Shown here piece after piece: positions 11,006 through 23,000 of a stretch of DNA of 64,000 nucleotides (position 1 is the first letter of the stretch; every line of letters starts with the position of its first letter). A program made the translations under genes and the position numbers. The notes below the pieces were generated by a model. That model saw only the letters and a program-made list of their open reading frames with translations, was not told the DNA's origin and did not search any database. Source of the DNA: Opisthocomus hoazin (Eukaryota > Chordata > Aves > Opisthocomiformes > Opisthocomidae); NCBI RefSeq assembly GCF_030867145.1, contig NC_134415.1:8410417-8474416 (forward strand). Reading direction: 5' to 3'.

Positions 11006-14000
11006 GTGAACACCGCGGCGGTCGGTTGGTAGTCTTGGCGGTTAGCGGTTGTTTGCGGGATCCTGGTGGTGTTCTGCTTAATTTAAAAAAAAATTGTGAG
11101 GTAAACTGTGGTGAAATATGACTTGTGCTTTCCTCCTTGTTCCCGTGTAGACATGGCGGCTTCTGACCTGGAGAGGTCGTCGGGTTTTTTTAGAAGTCGG
11201 GAGTTGTCTGCTACGGTTTGCGCAGCAAGGTTTTGGTGGCAGGGGGCTGCAGGGGTGGCTGCTGCGAGGAGCTGCCAGAAGCTTCCCCCGTGTCTGGTAC
11301 GGCCAGTGCCAGCCGGCTCTGAGAGGGACCCGCCGCTGGCCAAGGCCAAGCCCGTCAGCGACGGTGGTAGCGCCTCTGGGGTGACATAGTTAAGAAAGGG
11401 AAGAAAAAAAACCTGTGCAGTGAAACGGCGGGGTAGAGAGAGGCGTGAGACAGTGTGAGAGAAAGAACTCTGCAGACACCAAGTTCAGTGAAGAAGGAGG
11501 GGGGAGGAGGTGCCCGAAATGTCGGAGCAGAGAGTCTTCCCTTGCCACTCGTGCTGAATCACAGACTGGCAGGGTTTGGAAGGGCCCTCTGTGGGTCACC
11601 CAGTCCAGCCCCCCTAACGAAGCAGGGTCACCCAGAGCAGGCTGCACAGCACCGCATCCAGGCGGATCTTGAATATCTCAGAGAAGGAGACTCCACAGTC
11701 CCTCTGGGCAGCCTGGGCCAGGGCTCTGTCACCCTCAGAGTGAAGAAGTTCTTCCTCCTGTTCAGCTGGAACTTCCTCTGCTTCAGTTTGTGCCCGTTGC
11801 CCCTTGTCCTGTTGCTGGGCACCACTGAAAAGAGTCTGGCCCCATCCTCCTGACACCCACCCTTGAGATATTTATAGGCATTTCTAAGGTCCCCTCTCAG
11901 CCTTCTTTTCTCCAGGCTAAACAAGCCCAGCTCCCTCAGCCTTTCCTGGTAGGAGAGATGCTCCAGTCCCCTCATCATCCTCATAGCCCTGAAGACCATG
12001 GTGAGGCAGGCTGTCCACCTGCAGCACATGGAGGTGCATGGTGGAGCAGATCCCCACCCTCAGCCCATGGAAGGGACCCCACACCGGAGCACATAGATGC
12101 CTGAAGGAAGCTGTGACCCTGTGGGGAGGCCACAGTGGAGCAGGCTTCTGCCAGGACCTGCGGGCCCATGGAGAGAGAAGCCCACACCGGAGCACATGGA
12201 TGCCTGAAGGAAGCTGTGACCCTGTGGGGAGGCCACACTGGAGCAGGCTCCTGCCAGGACCTGCAGGCCCATGAAGAGAGAAGCCCACACCGGAGCAGGT
12301 TTGCTGGCAGGGCTTGTGACCCCCTGGGGGACCCACACTGGAGCAGCCTGTTCCTGAAGGCTGGCACCCCGTGGGAAGGACCCATGCTGGGGCAGTTCGT
12401 GAAGAGCTACAGCCCATGGGAAGGACTCATGCTGGAGAAGTTCATGGAGAATGTCTCCTGTGAGAGGAACCCCATGCTGGAGCAGGGGAAGAGTGTGGGG
12501 AGTCTTCCTCCTGAGGGACAAGGAGCGGCAGAGACAACATGCAATGAACTGACCATAACCCCCATTCCCCATCCACTCATGCCTCTTGGAGAGAGGAGGC
12601 AGAGAAGCGGGAGTGAAGCTGAGCCCGGGCAGAAGGGAGGGGTGGGGGGAAGGTGCTTTAAGATCTGGATTTATTTTCTCACTATCTTACTCTTTTTTTC
12701 GATTGTGGATGAATTAAACTCCCTTTTCTCCCCAAGTTCAGTGTGTTTTGCCTGTGATGGTAATTGGTGAGTGGTCTCTCCCTGTCCTTGTCTCAATCCT
12801 CGAGCCTTCTATCGTATTTCCTCTCCCCTGGCCAGCTGAGGAGGGGGAGTGATAGAGCGGTTTTGATGGGCACCTGGCATTTATCCAGGCCAAACCAAAA
12901 CATTGTCAAAAGGAGACCAAGAAGTATTTTTGTTTGAAATTGATTCCATTCTTTCTTACAGCGGAAAGATCTTAGTGCCTGCCTTTTTCCATCAGTTTTC
13001 ATGGACAGTCTGTTCCCTGACCTCTCTGTGCTGGTGTAGTCTGGGAAGGAGAGAGACAGGCAGCAGCAGCAGACCAACAGTCTGGGTGCCCCTTTGATAA
13101 CGTCTTCAGGTTCATGGGGACAGACAGGACTCAGCCCAGCTTGCTGAAAGATCTGACCGGTCTGATTGTGGGAGCACCATATGTCGCCTTTGAAAAACTG
13201 TGCTGGCAGGATAGGGAGGTTGCTGATGCTTGGAGGGAGACCGGCCTTGCGTACAGCTCTAGAAGAGGCAAGAAGGATGGCCAGGGAACTGTCATCAGTC
13301 GCACTTCAGTTCCTGGAAGGATCACATAGCATGTTCCCTTGGAGTCCATTTCCAAGCCTATGAAGGATAAGATGGTAGCTGGGAATACTCGGTACTTGTA
13401 AGGAAGAACAAGTTGTGCTTGGCAAACCCGATTATCTTCTGTGAGGATATGACTGGGAACGTGGACAAAGGAGGAACAGGGGTTGTAATGCTCCTTGACT
13501 CTAATAAGTCTTTGAACAGCATCTCTAAAGAATCTTATTTGGAAGCTGGAGATATACAAGCCAGATGAATGCACTGTTAAAGGGGTTGAAAGTCCACAGG
13601 TCTGTCAGCTGGAGAAGTGGTAGTCGGTGACTTGGTATCTGATACTGCACGAGTACTACAGAAGTAAATGCTGGATTCTGTATTGTTTAATGTATTTGTC
13701 AGCATTTCAGATAATGAACAGCATTCACCCTCAACTGGCTGATGTGACAAAAGGTAGAATTGCAATCTGGAACAAGCTTTGTGAAATTTAGGTTTGGGCC
13801 TAAGAGGTTGTCCTGGTTTTGGCTGGAATAGAGTTAATCTTCCTCCCAGTAGCCACCATGTTTTGGATTTAGTACGAGGAGAATGTTGATAGCACTGCTG
13901 GTTTTAGTTGTTGCTAAGAAATCAAGGACTTTTTTCAGTTTCCCATGTTTGGCTAATGAGCAGGGGTGCAGGAGCTGGGAGGGAGCACAGCCAGACACAG

Positions 14001-17000
14001 AGAGCCAAGCTGGCCGGTGGAAATATCCCATACTGTGGACATCATGCTCAGTTTATAAATGGGGGTTGGCTGGAGAGGGGGGGCAGGAATCTTCTCTTTT
14101 TCCGTGAGTTCAGTCTCTTTCCAGAGTTTGGCAAGTTCTGCATAATTTGTGAGTTTGGCGAAAGTTGTGAGCTCCAGGAAACCCACAGATTCCACAATCG
14201 CTGCTCAGGCACTGGCTGCGAATCAGTCGTTGGGCAGTGAGGAAAAAAGAAATTGCATTGTGTGTAGGCTTGTTTTGCATACTCATTAGTAGTAGTATTT
14301 CCTTTGTTGTCTTACTAAACTGTCTTTATCTCAACCCACGAGTTTTGCTTTTTGTCCCTTCTCCTCCCCATCCCACTGGGGACCCCGCATGGCCTGGGGT
14401 GTATCCAGCCGTGTATCCGTACAGGCTGAGAAGGACTAGCAACCCACAGGGTCTGTGGTAAAGGACTTGGGTGGGAGTTAAGGTGGGTGCTGTCGTGAAT
14501 ATGAGCCAACAGCGAGCTCTTGTCACAAGCAAGGTGTGCGTTGTGCTGGGTTACCTTAGAACGAGGGACATGGCCAGGAGATCAGAGGGAGCTGTTATCC
14601 CTCCCTTGGGGGCAGGGGTTCTTCAGAAGGTTGCACTTGGAATAATGTACCTGGTTTGGGGCTGTCCCAGTTCAAGAGGGATGTAGGTAAACTCGAGAGG
14701 ATCCAGTGGAGGGCTGCCAGGGTGGTCAAGGGTGTAGACCACGTACGTGTGTTGTGAAGAGAGGTTGAGGGATCTGGGCCTGGTTAGTGCGGTGGAGAGA
14801 AGATGAAGTGGCATCTAATAGCTGCCTGCAGTTGTTTGACAGGCGATTACGAAGGTGACAGAGCCAAATTCTTCTTATTAGTATTAGATTTTATAATAAG
14901 GGACAATGGCCACAAATGGTGGCTGGAAAGGTTCTAAACTAGAACAGCAGGAAAATCTTTCTCTATGGAGGTAATGCAGGACTGGAATAGGCTGTCCAGA
15001 CAAGCTGGAATCTTTCTCAGAGGTTTTCGAGATCTGTCCAGGTAACGACTTCCCTGGCTAGGCTGTTTTAGCCCTGGTGACAATCATCTCCTGCACTGAG
15101 GGAGAAGGTTAGGCTAGGTGAACTTCAGAGGTTCCTTCCGACCAGGATTTCTACGCTGTGATGCCATAAATTTGAAAATGTGTCTACCATATTTTTCAGG
15201 AATTTGGCTTGGTGTGGAATGGGATGATCCTCAGAGAGGAAAGCATGATGGTACCTACGAAGGAACACAGTATTTTAAGTGCAGGTGAGTTGATTCACAG
15301 TGTTGGCAGCTCATGCGTAGTGACAGAGATGGTGCTGGGAAAATGCCCTTGTGCAGTTTGTAGAGCAAACCCTTTTGTTATCAGTTGGCTGATATTAAAA
15401 ATATAATAAATCTGAATGCTGTGACTAGCTATGCCGTAAAGGCTGTTGTGTTGTTATTAATCCAGTTACAGGGATTAGAATGTGGTAAATAGTTTGCAAG
15501 TCATGTTTTCAGAGGTATGTAATAAAACGTGACTTTTGGATGTTACTAATATTATCTTTAGTAGGTTTAGACCTTCTGCTTTAGTAAGGAAATCCAGAAG
15601 TCCTACTTGCCTTCCTTAGGTAATTCTGAAATGAAATATTGGTCTGTGTTAACTGTCTCAAATGTAGTTTAGATTTGGACTTAAGATGACTTGCATGTAT
15701 CTTGTTAAGGAAGAATACCAATTTCCTGATAATGATTTGGATTATATTTGTATCACTGATGTATTGCTAAGTATATTTGCTTGCATTTAACACATGCAAA
15801 ACCAAGTGTAGCTGTGTGGGATTTTTTAAGTATATACATGCACTACATTGAAGTTTAAAGACTCAAGCACTTAACATGTTTGAGATTGAGATGCACAGGA
15901 CTCTAGGGTTGATGCTAACAGCAGCAAGCTGTTGATTTCTGTGTCAGAGGACACTGCAGCAGCTATAAGTTTGTGAGTTAAAAAATAACCGGATGAATTC
16001 ATAGAAGAAAACTCATCAATGGCCCTTAAATACTAAGGGCTGTTAGCTCGGTAAGTTCCTGAGCATTGAAGTGGTGAAGGATGAGAGAGTATTCTGTGGC
16101 TGTATCGTGAAAATACTTGCCCTGTTGTTGTAATTTCCCAACCATTTTCTATGGGCAGCTTTTGGAGAAAGGATGTGGTGTTACATGGAGGTTTGTTTTA
16201 ACCGCTGGATCACAGTCAGTCTCACATTAATGAGGTGAAAGGGAGAGATTTCTAGGTCTTTTTCCACCTCCTGCTTTCCAAGGCTGGTAATAACCGTACG
16301 AGGGCCGTTTGATTACAGTTTGTTCAGAACTGTCGAAGTGCTTATTCGAGCGAAGTGAATCTAATACAAATCAAATCCTGTGACAGTGAGCACTCCTTCT
16401 GAAAATGTGAAAGAAAGTGACAAACCAAGAAAACAAATTGAAAGTTGTCTGTGGTCTTGCTTTTGGATGTGTTTCTGCGTTGGTTTGTTGGAAAACGTGA
16501 GAAGACTTTTCTCTGAAGTTAATTCCTCATCTTAATTATTTTGAAAAAGTTAAAGCCATCGATGTGAGGATAAGCAAATAATTTTTTTTTTTTCAGCTTG
16601 CGTGTAAGTGAAAGTCCTTAAGAATAGCTGGATGAAGCCAGTCCAAATATTTGTCTTACTTAGTTTCTTGCCTCTGACACTGGCTAATAGCAGGAGGCTG
16701 GAAAAGTGTGACAGAACAAGAAAAATAGCTAGTGACAGTTTTCCAGCATCTCAGTAGCTTTGGCGAGTCATGGTTCAAAGATTTTTTCCAGAGCCAGAGG
16801 TGGTGTATTTGTACCTGTACTTTGTTTCGCTCTCAATATGATTCAAGAGAGAAAACTTTTTATGAGAATTTCCTCCAAAAGAATAATTAAAAGCCTGTAG
16901 TAACAGTGCATGTGTTTTCAGATTGCGAGAGTTGTGATCATAGAATCATAGAATGATTTGGGTTGGAAGGGACCTTCAAGATCATCTGGTTCCAACCCCC

Positions 17001-20000
17001 CTGCCATCAGCAGGGACATCTTCCACCAGACCAGGGTGCTCAGAGCTCCATCCAGCCTGGCCTTGAACACTGCCAGGGAGGGGGCAGCCACAGCTTCTCT
17101 GGGCAACCTGTGCCAGTGTTTCACCACCCTCATGGGGAAGAATTTCTTCCTAATATCTAATCTAAATCTGCCCTCTTTTAGTTTACAGCCATTCCCCCTT
17201 GTCCTATCGCTACACACCCTTGTGAAGAGCCCCTCTCCATCCTTCCTGTAGGCCCCTCCAGACACTGGCAGCTGCTCTAAGGTCACCCCGGAGCCTTCTC
17301 TTCTCCAGGCTGAACAGCCCCAGCTTCCTCAGCCTGTCCTCGTAGGAGAGGTGCTTCAGCCCTCAGATCATCTTTGTGGCCCTCCTCTGGACCTGCTCCA
17401 ACACATCCATGTCCTTCCTATGTTGGGGGCTCCAGAGCTGGATGCAGTACTCCAGGTGTGGTCTCACGAGAGCAGAGTAAAGGGGCAGAATCCCCTCCCT
17501 CACCCTGCTGGCCACGCTGCTCTTGATGCAGCCCAGGATACGGTTGGCTTTCTGGGCTGCAAGCGCACATCGCCGGCTCGTGCTGGGCTTCCATTTTTAT
17601 AAGTGGGTAAGCCTTGTCACTTTCTCCTATCTGAATATAGGAATATGATATGGAAGGGACTTAGAACTGTTGCTGTAAAATGTCACACCGTAAAAAAAGA
17701 TTAAAATTATTATTTCTATACTGTGGGGGAAGTAGGTCTAGTTTTGTATCTGCCAGAAGGTGTTCAGGAGACAAATGGAAATCCCTGAGGCAGCAGAGGA
17801 GGCTGCTGTATTTATGTTGAGAGCTGACAGCAGTTCAGAGCTTGTTTAAGAATATACTTCATTATTAGTTCAGATCAAAGTTGTTCTCACACCAGCGAGT
17901 AGAGCCATCTGGGCTCGGACTGAGTCAGTAGAAGAATTTATCTATTAAATAAGTCAAAATTTAAAAGTAGCGATTTTGAACTCCTTTCTAGGAATACTGT
18001 CTCTTCCCTGTAGCCAAACAGGCATAAACAAGGAAGGAGTAGATTACATTCTGTAGTGCAAATCGGAATTCTTAGTCTGTATCTTCTTCACTTCTACATT
18101 TGTGTAAGCTGGAAGCCTTAGAGACCTCATTACCAGAAAATGAGACGATAAAACAAAATCTGTTCTTTAGAAAAACAAAGAAAGAAAAAAACAACCTAAA
18201 CAACCACCTGTGAGGACTGCATGTTTTTTCCCCTGTATCTAATAATAAGAATAAAACAAGGCTTAAGGAGGATAAGCACACTTAATGCAAGAAAAAAAAT
18301 CAGCATTGCTGCATTTTTCTTAACTAAAGAATTGGAAATTACGGTATTAGAGAACCATGTCTTTTGAATGAATTGTGTTAGCAGAAATTGCTTCTTAAAT
18401 GTTTTGAATTTAATTGAAGCCATTTCCAAGTAGAAGTTAGGTGTATTCTGCTGTAGGAGAAATAATAAAAATAATTGGCTGGCCATTGCATATCTCTCTG
18501 GACAGAAGAAACAATTGAAACAGTTCAACGTGTTGTGGATGTTTTTCAGAAACTCGAGGGCTTGACATTCGTGTGTGTATAATATTTATATACCTGTGTG
18601 TAGACTCTTGCTTTTCTTGCAACCATTGGCGTGCTCCTGGGAGATGAGATCTCGGACAGTGATCTCAATTCTTGTTGTAAGGATCAACTTTTGGAGCGAA
18701 GCTGGAGATACCCATAATAAATTTAAACGTAGTGATCTTTAAGCAAGTTCTTACAATACCTGTTCTTTGTACTCTGCCTTGTTCCAATCAGAGATGGTCC
18801 TGCTGGAGTCTAAGAGCATTTAAATAGTAGTTCTAGTAACTTTCTGTGCACACTGGCTTCTAGCTCACATAGCAATTGTGAAGATGTAGGCAAACTCAAG
18901 TAAAAAACGGTTACCTTATTTTATCAAAATTATGCTAAAAAAACAAAAAAACAAGCCCACAACCTAAAATGTCACCTCTTTCCTACTACTGTTGGGGGAC
19001 AGTTGTGTTTCTTTGTATAATGTATAGACATATATAAAAATAAATTTTATTTTTTTTTCCCTGCTCAAACCTTATCAGTAGTATCCTTTGCTTACAGGCC
19101 TACTTTGCTCACTCTCTGAATTCTGATAAGCAGACGCAGCTGATGGAGTAGCTTGTACTGTAAACAAACGCAACAAAAGGACATTTTAAAATTAATTTTA
19201 AGGTAATTTTGAAAATAATGCTTTAAAAAAAAAGTACAAATCTTTCAGAGTAACATTTCAAAATGAGCTCATAAGAGGAAAATAAAACTGAATTTAAGAT
19301 TCTCTTCTTTGTAGTCCTTATTTGGGTAAATCAGTAGGTCTGCTTGCAGCTACCTGGTCTTTGGAGTAAGTTTTTTGGCAATGTGACCTGAACTTGTATG
19401 TTTCATGGCAGTATGTTTATCTGGGTCATGTATTATGTGGTGCTGATTAAACTTCTTAAGAATATGGGAACCAAAGAACAAAACAGCCGTACTTCAAAAC
19501 ATGCTGACATCATGAGCGCATTGGTCAACTCTGGATTAGCTGGAAATGGCAATGCATACTCTAGTGGCATTTTTATGATTTTTTTTTTTTTCCCCTGATA
19601 ATAAAGTCTTGTTTCCTGATAACTGAGGAAGCTATTATTTTGGCTGTCGGTAGACATCGCTCCCCACCATGTCTGTCCTTGCTGGGCACAGGCTCATCTC
19701 GGCGTCTGACCAGGAGGCAGCTCTGTCTGGCCTGGGCAGAGATGTGCTGCTGAGGGGGTGGCTTTTGACAGCATCAGACCAGGTTTTCGCTGCTGCTCTG
19801 GTGCCCTCTTCTTTCTACCCACAGTTACAGGTGTTCAAGCTTCTTCTATGCTACCTGTCAAGTGGAGTCCTCCTCATTTCATCTGGCAGAAGGGTCATCT
19901 TCCTCCTTAGCCCTCCTCTCTGTTGGTTTTTGGGACTCCATTCACATGTGGTGTTGGCACAGGCATGGCTGTCTTAGCAGCTGTTTTAATCCTTGCCATT

Positions 20001-23000
20001 TTGCTGGGGGAGATGTGCGGATTCCCCAGCAGTGGATGACATACTTCTCTGCTTACCTCCTAAGATGGGAGTAACATTCTGCTGTCACACGTTTAGAGTG
20101 CTTTAAGTCGTAATTGAAAGGAACACATCCTCCCCCTCCCCCCATATGTTGTATTCTTCCCAGATCACTTTCCAGAAGAATGCTGAGATTTCAGCAGATA
20201 CTGTTACTAGAAGTATTGACCTTATTGAACTGTAATCCATTTCCCCAGGTTTGACTTTGACACCAAGCCAGAGAAAGAGAGGGAAGTATAATAAAGCTGG
20301 TTTCTGCGATGTTCTCAGCCTGGCAGAATTGCACTTGCTGCTCAGATCTTTGTGGCCTTTTTTCCCCCTTTACGTTACTCAGTTTTCTTCTGGTGGGACC
20401 TTTGACTTTTTTCTATTTCTGTAGTCCTGAAATGCCAAGTTATCCTGGCAAAGGCATCACATGTTTGCAGTTTTTCCTTCTTCAGTGAGTTTTATAACTT
20501 GTCTAGGGACATGTTCTTGAATTTACAGACAGCAGTTGTGACCAGTCAGATGTTACTGTCTGCATGAAATTTATGTTCCTGCCCAAAAAAAGAGCTGTTT
20601 ATATTAAACTAGACTGTCTCTCCTTGAAGAATGACAGGTTCACCTGCAGGAAAATCTGCTTAGAGCACAAATGAACTCTTCAAATACAGGAAGACTTCAA
20701 TATCATTTTAGTGTCTGTGAAGAAAAAGCGATTGTCATTTAGCAAGGGGAGAATGTGTTCCCAAGATTCCTGTTAGCCTCAGAAGGTCGCGGCTAGCGGG
20801 TTTTGATTGTTTCACTGTGTGTCACCGTAGCCAGCAGAGACTCCTGCTCTCTGCTGTCGACAGAAGAGGGTTGAAACAAAACAGTTGTCCCTAACCACTA
20901 TTCAGACATGCCTTATGCACCAGCAGAACCTTAAGGCAGCATCTGGAACTGCAGATGTCCTGCTGTTTCCTTGCTTTGTGAAAGCTCAGGCTCCGCTTTC
21001 GTGTCTGTTTGACCAAGGTAAGCTTGCAAGAACTGCACGTACTTGGTAATATTTGCAAAGCTTCTGCTGTGCAGCCAGGAATTTGATACACCATAGCGGA
21101 TTAGTGTTAGGGGTCGCTTATACGCGTGGTTTGATGCCACAGCGGCCACAGACTGTTCTAAAACTTGAAGTGTTTTCTTTACTGCGGTGTGTAGATTCTT
21201 CTAGAAGAAGTCTGGTCTGTTGAGCACTTTCCCCTAAAAGGAAGAGATCTGTTCAGAACCTGTCTAGAAAAGATGTGCATGGGTTCAACTGGCTGTATTT
21301 TATGACACCTTGTGGGCTTTGTAGTGTGTATGCCCCAGTTGTGATGATAATTGCCTTGAGATAATCATTGCAAGCAGCTGGTACTGTGCAAAGAAGCCCT
21401 TCCACCTACCTTTACTATCTAGGCTGATAAAGCTGAGATCTTTCTCCATGGCTCAGAAGCTTGCTTCTGCAGTCAGACAGCTCAAGCGTGTAGCTGTTGG
21501 CAGTTTATGTACTACTGCATTATTCTTCAGGTACTTGGAAGTCTCTCTAGCATGTGAAGAGCAATCATGTACCCGTAATGGGGAGTGGTGCTACCACTTT
21601 GTTTTACATTAGCAAAGAAGAATGGTGCCAAATTTTCTCTTTATTCGGGGAAATGGTTAACCAGTGTAAGCTGATAGCTGATCTAAATTTTAATGAGTAC
21701 CTTTCAGGGGCCCTGGGCAGCTAGCAGATGGACTGTATTGCTTCATGCTACTGAATCATGATTAGGAAGTGTCCTACAAGCTGGCTTCTGAGATTGGGGT
21801 CAACCTACCTATTTTACAAGTCAGTAAGAAGTGTCAGTATTAACCAGAGCCAGCTGGCTGTCAGAGCTCCACTTGGGCATATTCCAGATTTTCTGCTTAA
21901 GGAAATTGGTGCGTATCTTCTACCGCTTCGTTTCTGCACGGTGTATTGTCCTGGCTGCAGGACATTTTATGCATGTGGAAGCAAAAGCCCTGTTCCCAGA
22001 TTTGTGAATGTTCAGCTGAAGTCAGGTTGGTCAGTAGTTTGCAGGTTCTTCCATCTGATCATGTGCATGCTGGATGACCCTTTCGATTAGGATTTATCTG
22101 TTTAATTCCTGGTTGTGGAGACTGGTTGCTAGTAGGTCTGCTTTTTCACAGGTCCAGGTGCTGTGCATTAGTTGTTTGGTATGCACATATGGCTTGCACA
22201 GTCCATATTCCCTAGTGTGAAAGTTAACACAGGCAGTGTATTTTAGGGAAAATGAGTTACAGGTAAGTGACCTCTCTCCTTGAACTCTGTTTTGCCTGAA
22301 AGTAGGTTCCTGTTGCAGTCTCCTTTTCTGTCCTTTTCTGTGACAGTTCTTGAAGAAGTAGATCACATTAAAAGAATGGAACTGAAAAAGAAACTTAGGC
22401 TGCGCAGCGGATTTGAGTATACATTAGAGAAGATAGCATGCATAGTGCTTGGAAGCGATAGGAACAGGAGAGAGAAACCCTATGATCTTGCTATGGTCAA
22501 AACGAAAAGTAGAAGGGTCTTGAGAGAGAAATGCACAATACTTATCCTGTAGCTTCGTGTGACAAGGGGCAAGGTAGCTCATTCCCTTTGCCTTTTTTCC
22601 TGGAGATAGAACTGGCTCCTGAAACGCCAATGAGGAAGGAGATGCCAGTAGGAACGGTGACCTGAGAGAGCAGAAATGGGCTTAGGAATAGCTGTGGTGA
22701 CGGAGAGACTTAAATGCAAAAGTGATACACTTCACAGGTAAGAGGTGCTTAGATGGTGAAAATGTCATTTACTGTTTTAAGAAGTGGTGTTAAGAAAGAG
22801 TCACGTAATTTTTACGTTTGAGGAAGTTTAACATTTAAAGTAGCCAAATGTTTGCCAGGTATTCAAAAGAATGGAAGGAAAGACTTAGGAGAAGGTTACT
22901 GAATTAGAAATGTAGAGAATTGAAAATACTTATCAAACATGGAAGTGCACACTGGTTTTACATTCTCTAAGAGTGTGCCTTTCTGCTGTGTTTGTAATCA

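Larger units (their letters stand above)
11205..12902 (+). mobile_element. solo LTR of an avian endogenous retrovirus, split by a CR1
   Basis: I recognise this as a known bird LTR family, about 1.26 kb once the CR1 at 11556-11990 is removed. Landmarks are a probable TG start near 11205, 'gctgccagaagcttcccccg', 'ccgccgctggccaaggcca', 'ctctgcagacacca', repeated 'ggagcagg' units, 'ggagcggcagagacaacatg', 'ggtaattggtgagtg', and 'gggagtgatagagcgg' near the right end, closing in CA at 12902. The family's TATA region is degraded here (tagttaag near 11388), and a possible polyadenylation signal ATTAAA is at 12713-12718. No internal retroviral genes or second LTR flank it, so it is a solo LTR. It lies in the sense direction in TBCE intron 1. 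The left end and any target duplication are uncertain. Confidence 0.82.

Noticed and set aside
9947..11121. Long overlapping open frames on both strands in the GC-rich region (up to 369 codons)
   Set aside because: They arise because stop codons are rare in very GC-rich DNA. All frames on both strands are open, with Pro/Arg/Ala/Gly-rich products and no family resemblance; only 10906-11005 is real coding sequence.
11614..12770. Overlapping open frames in both directions (for example 12060-12572 minus, 12135-12770 plus)
   Set aside because: They lie inside the LTR and its 103-bp repeat, or are the reversed CR1 ORF2 tail. They are not host genes and show no retroviral protein motif.
16918..17602. 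Open frames at 16918-17286 minus and 16958-17251 plus
   Set aside because: Both fall in the CR1 copy of TBCE intron 2; the minus frame is a degraded ORF2 end.
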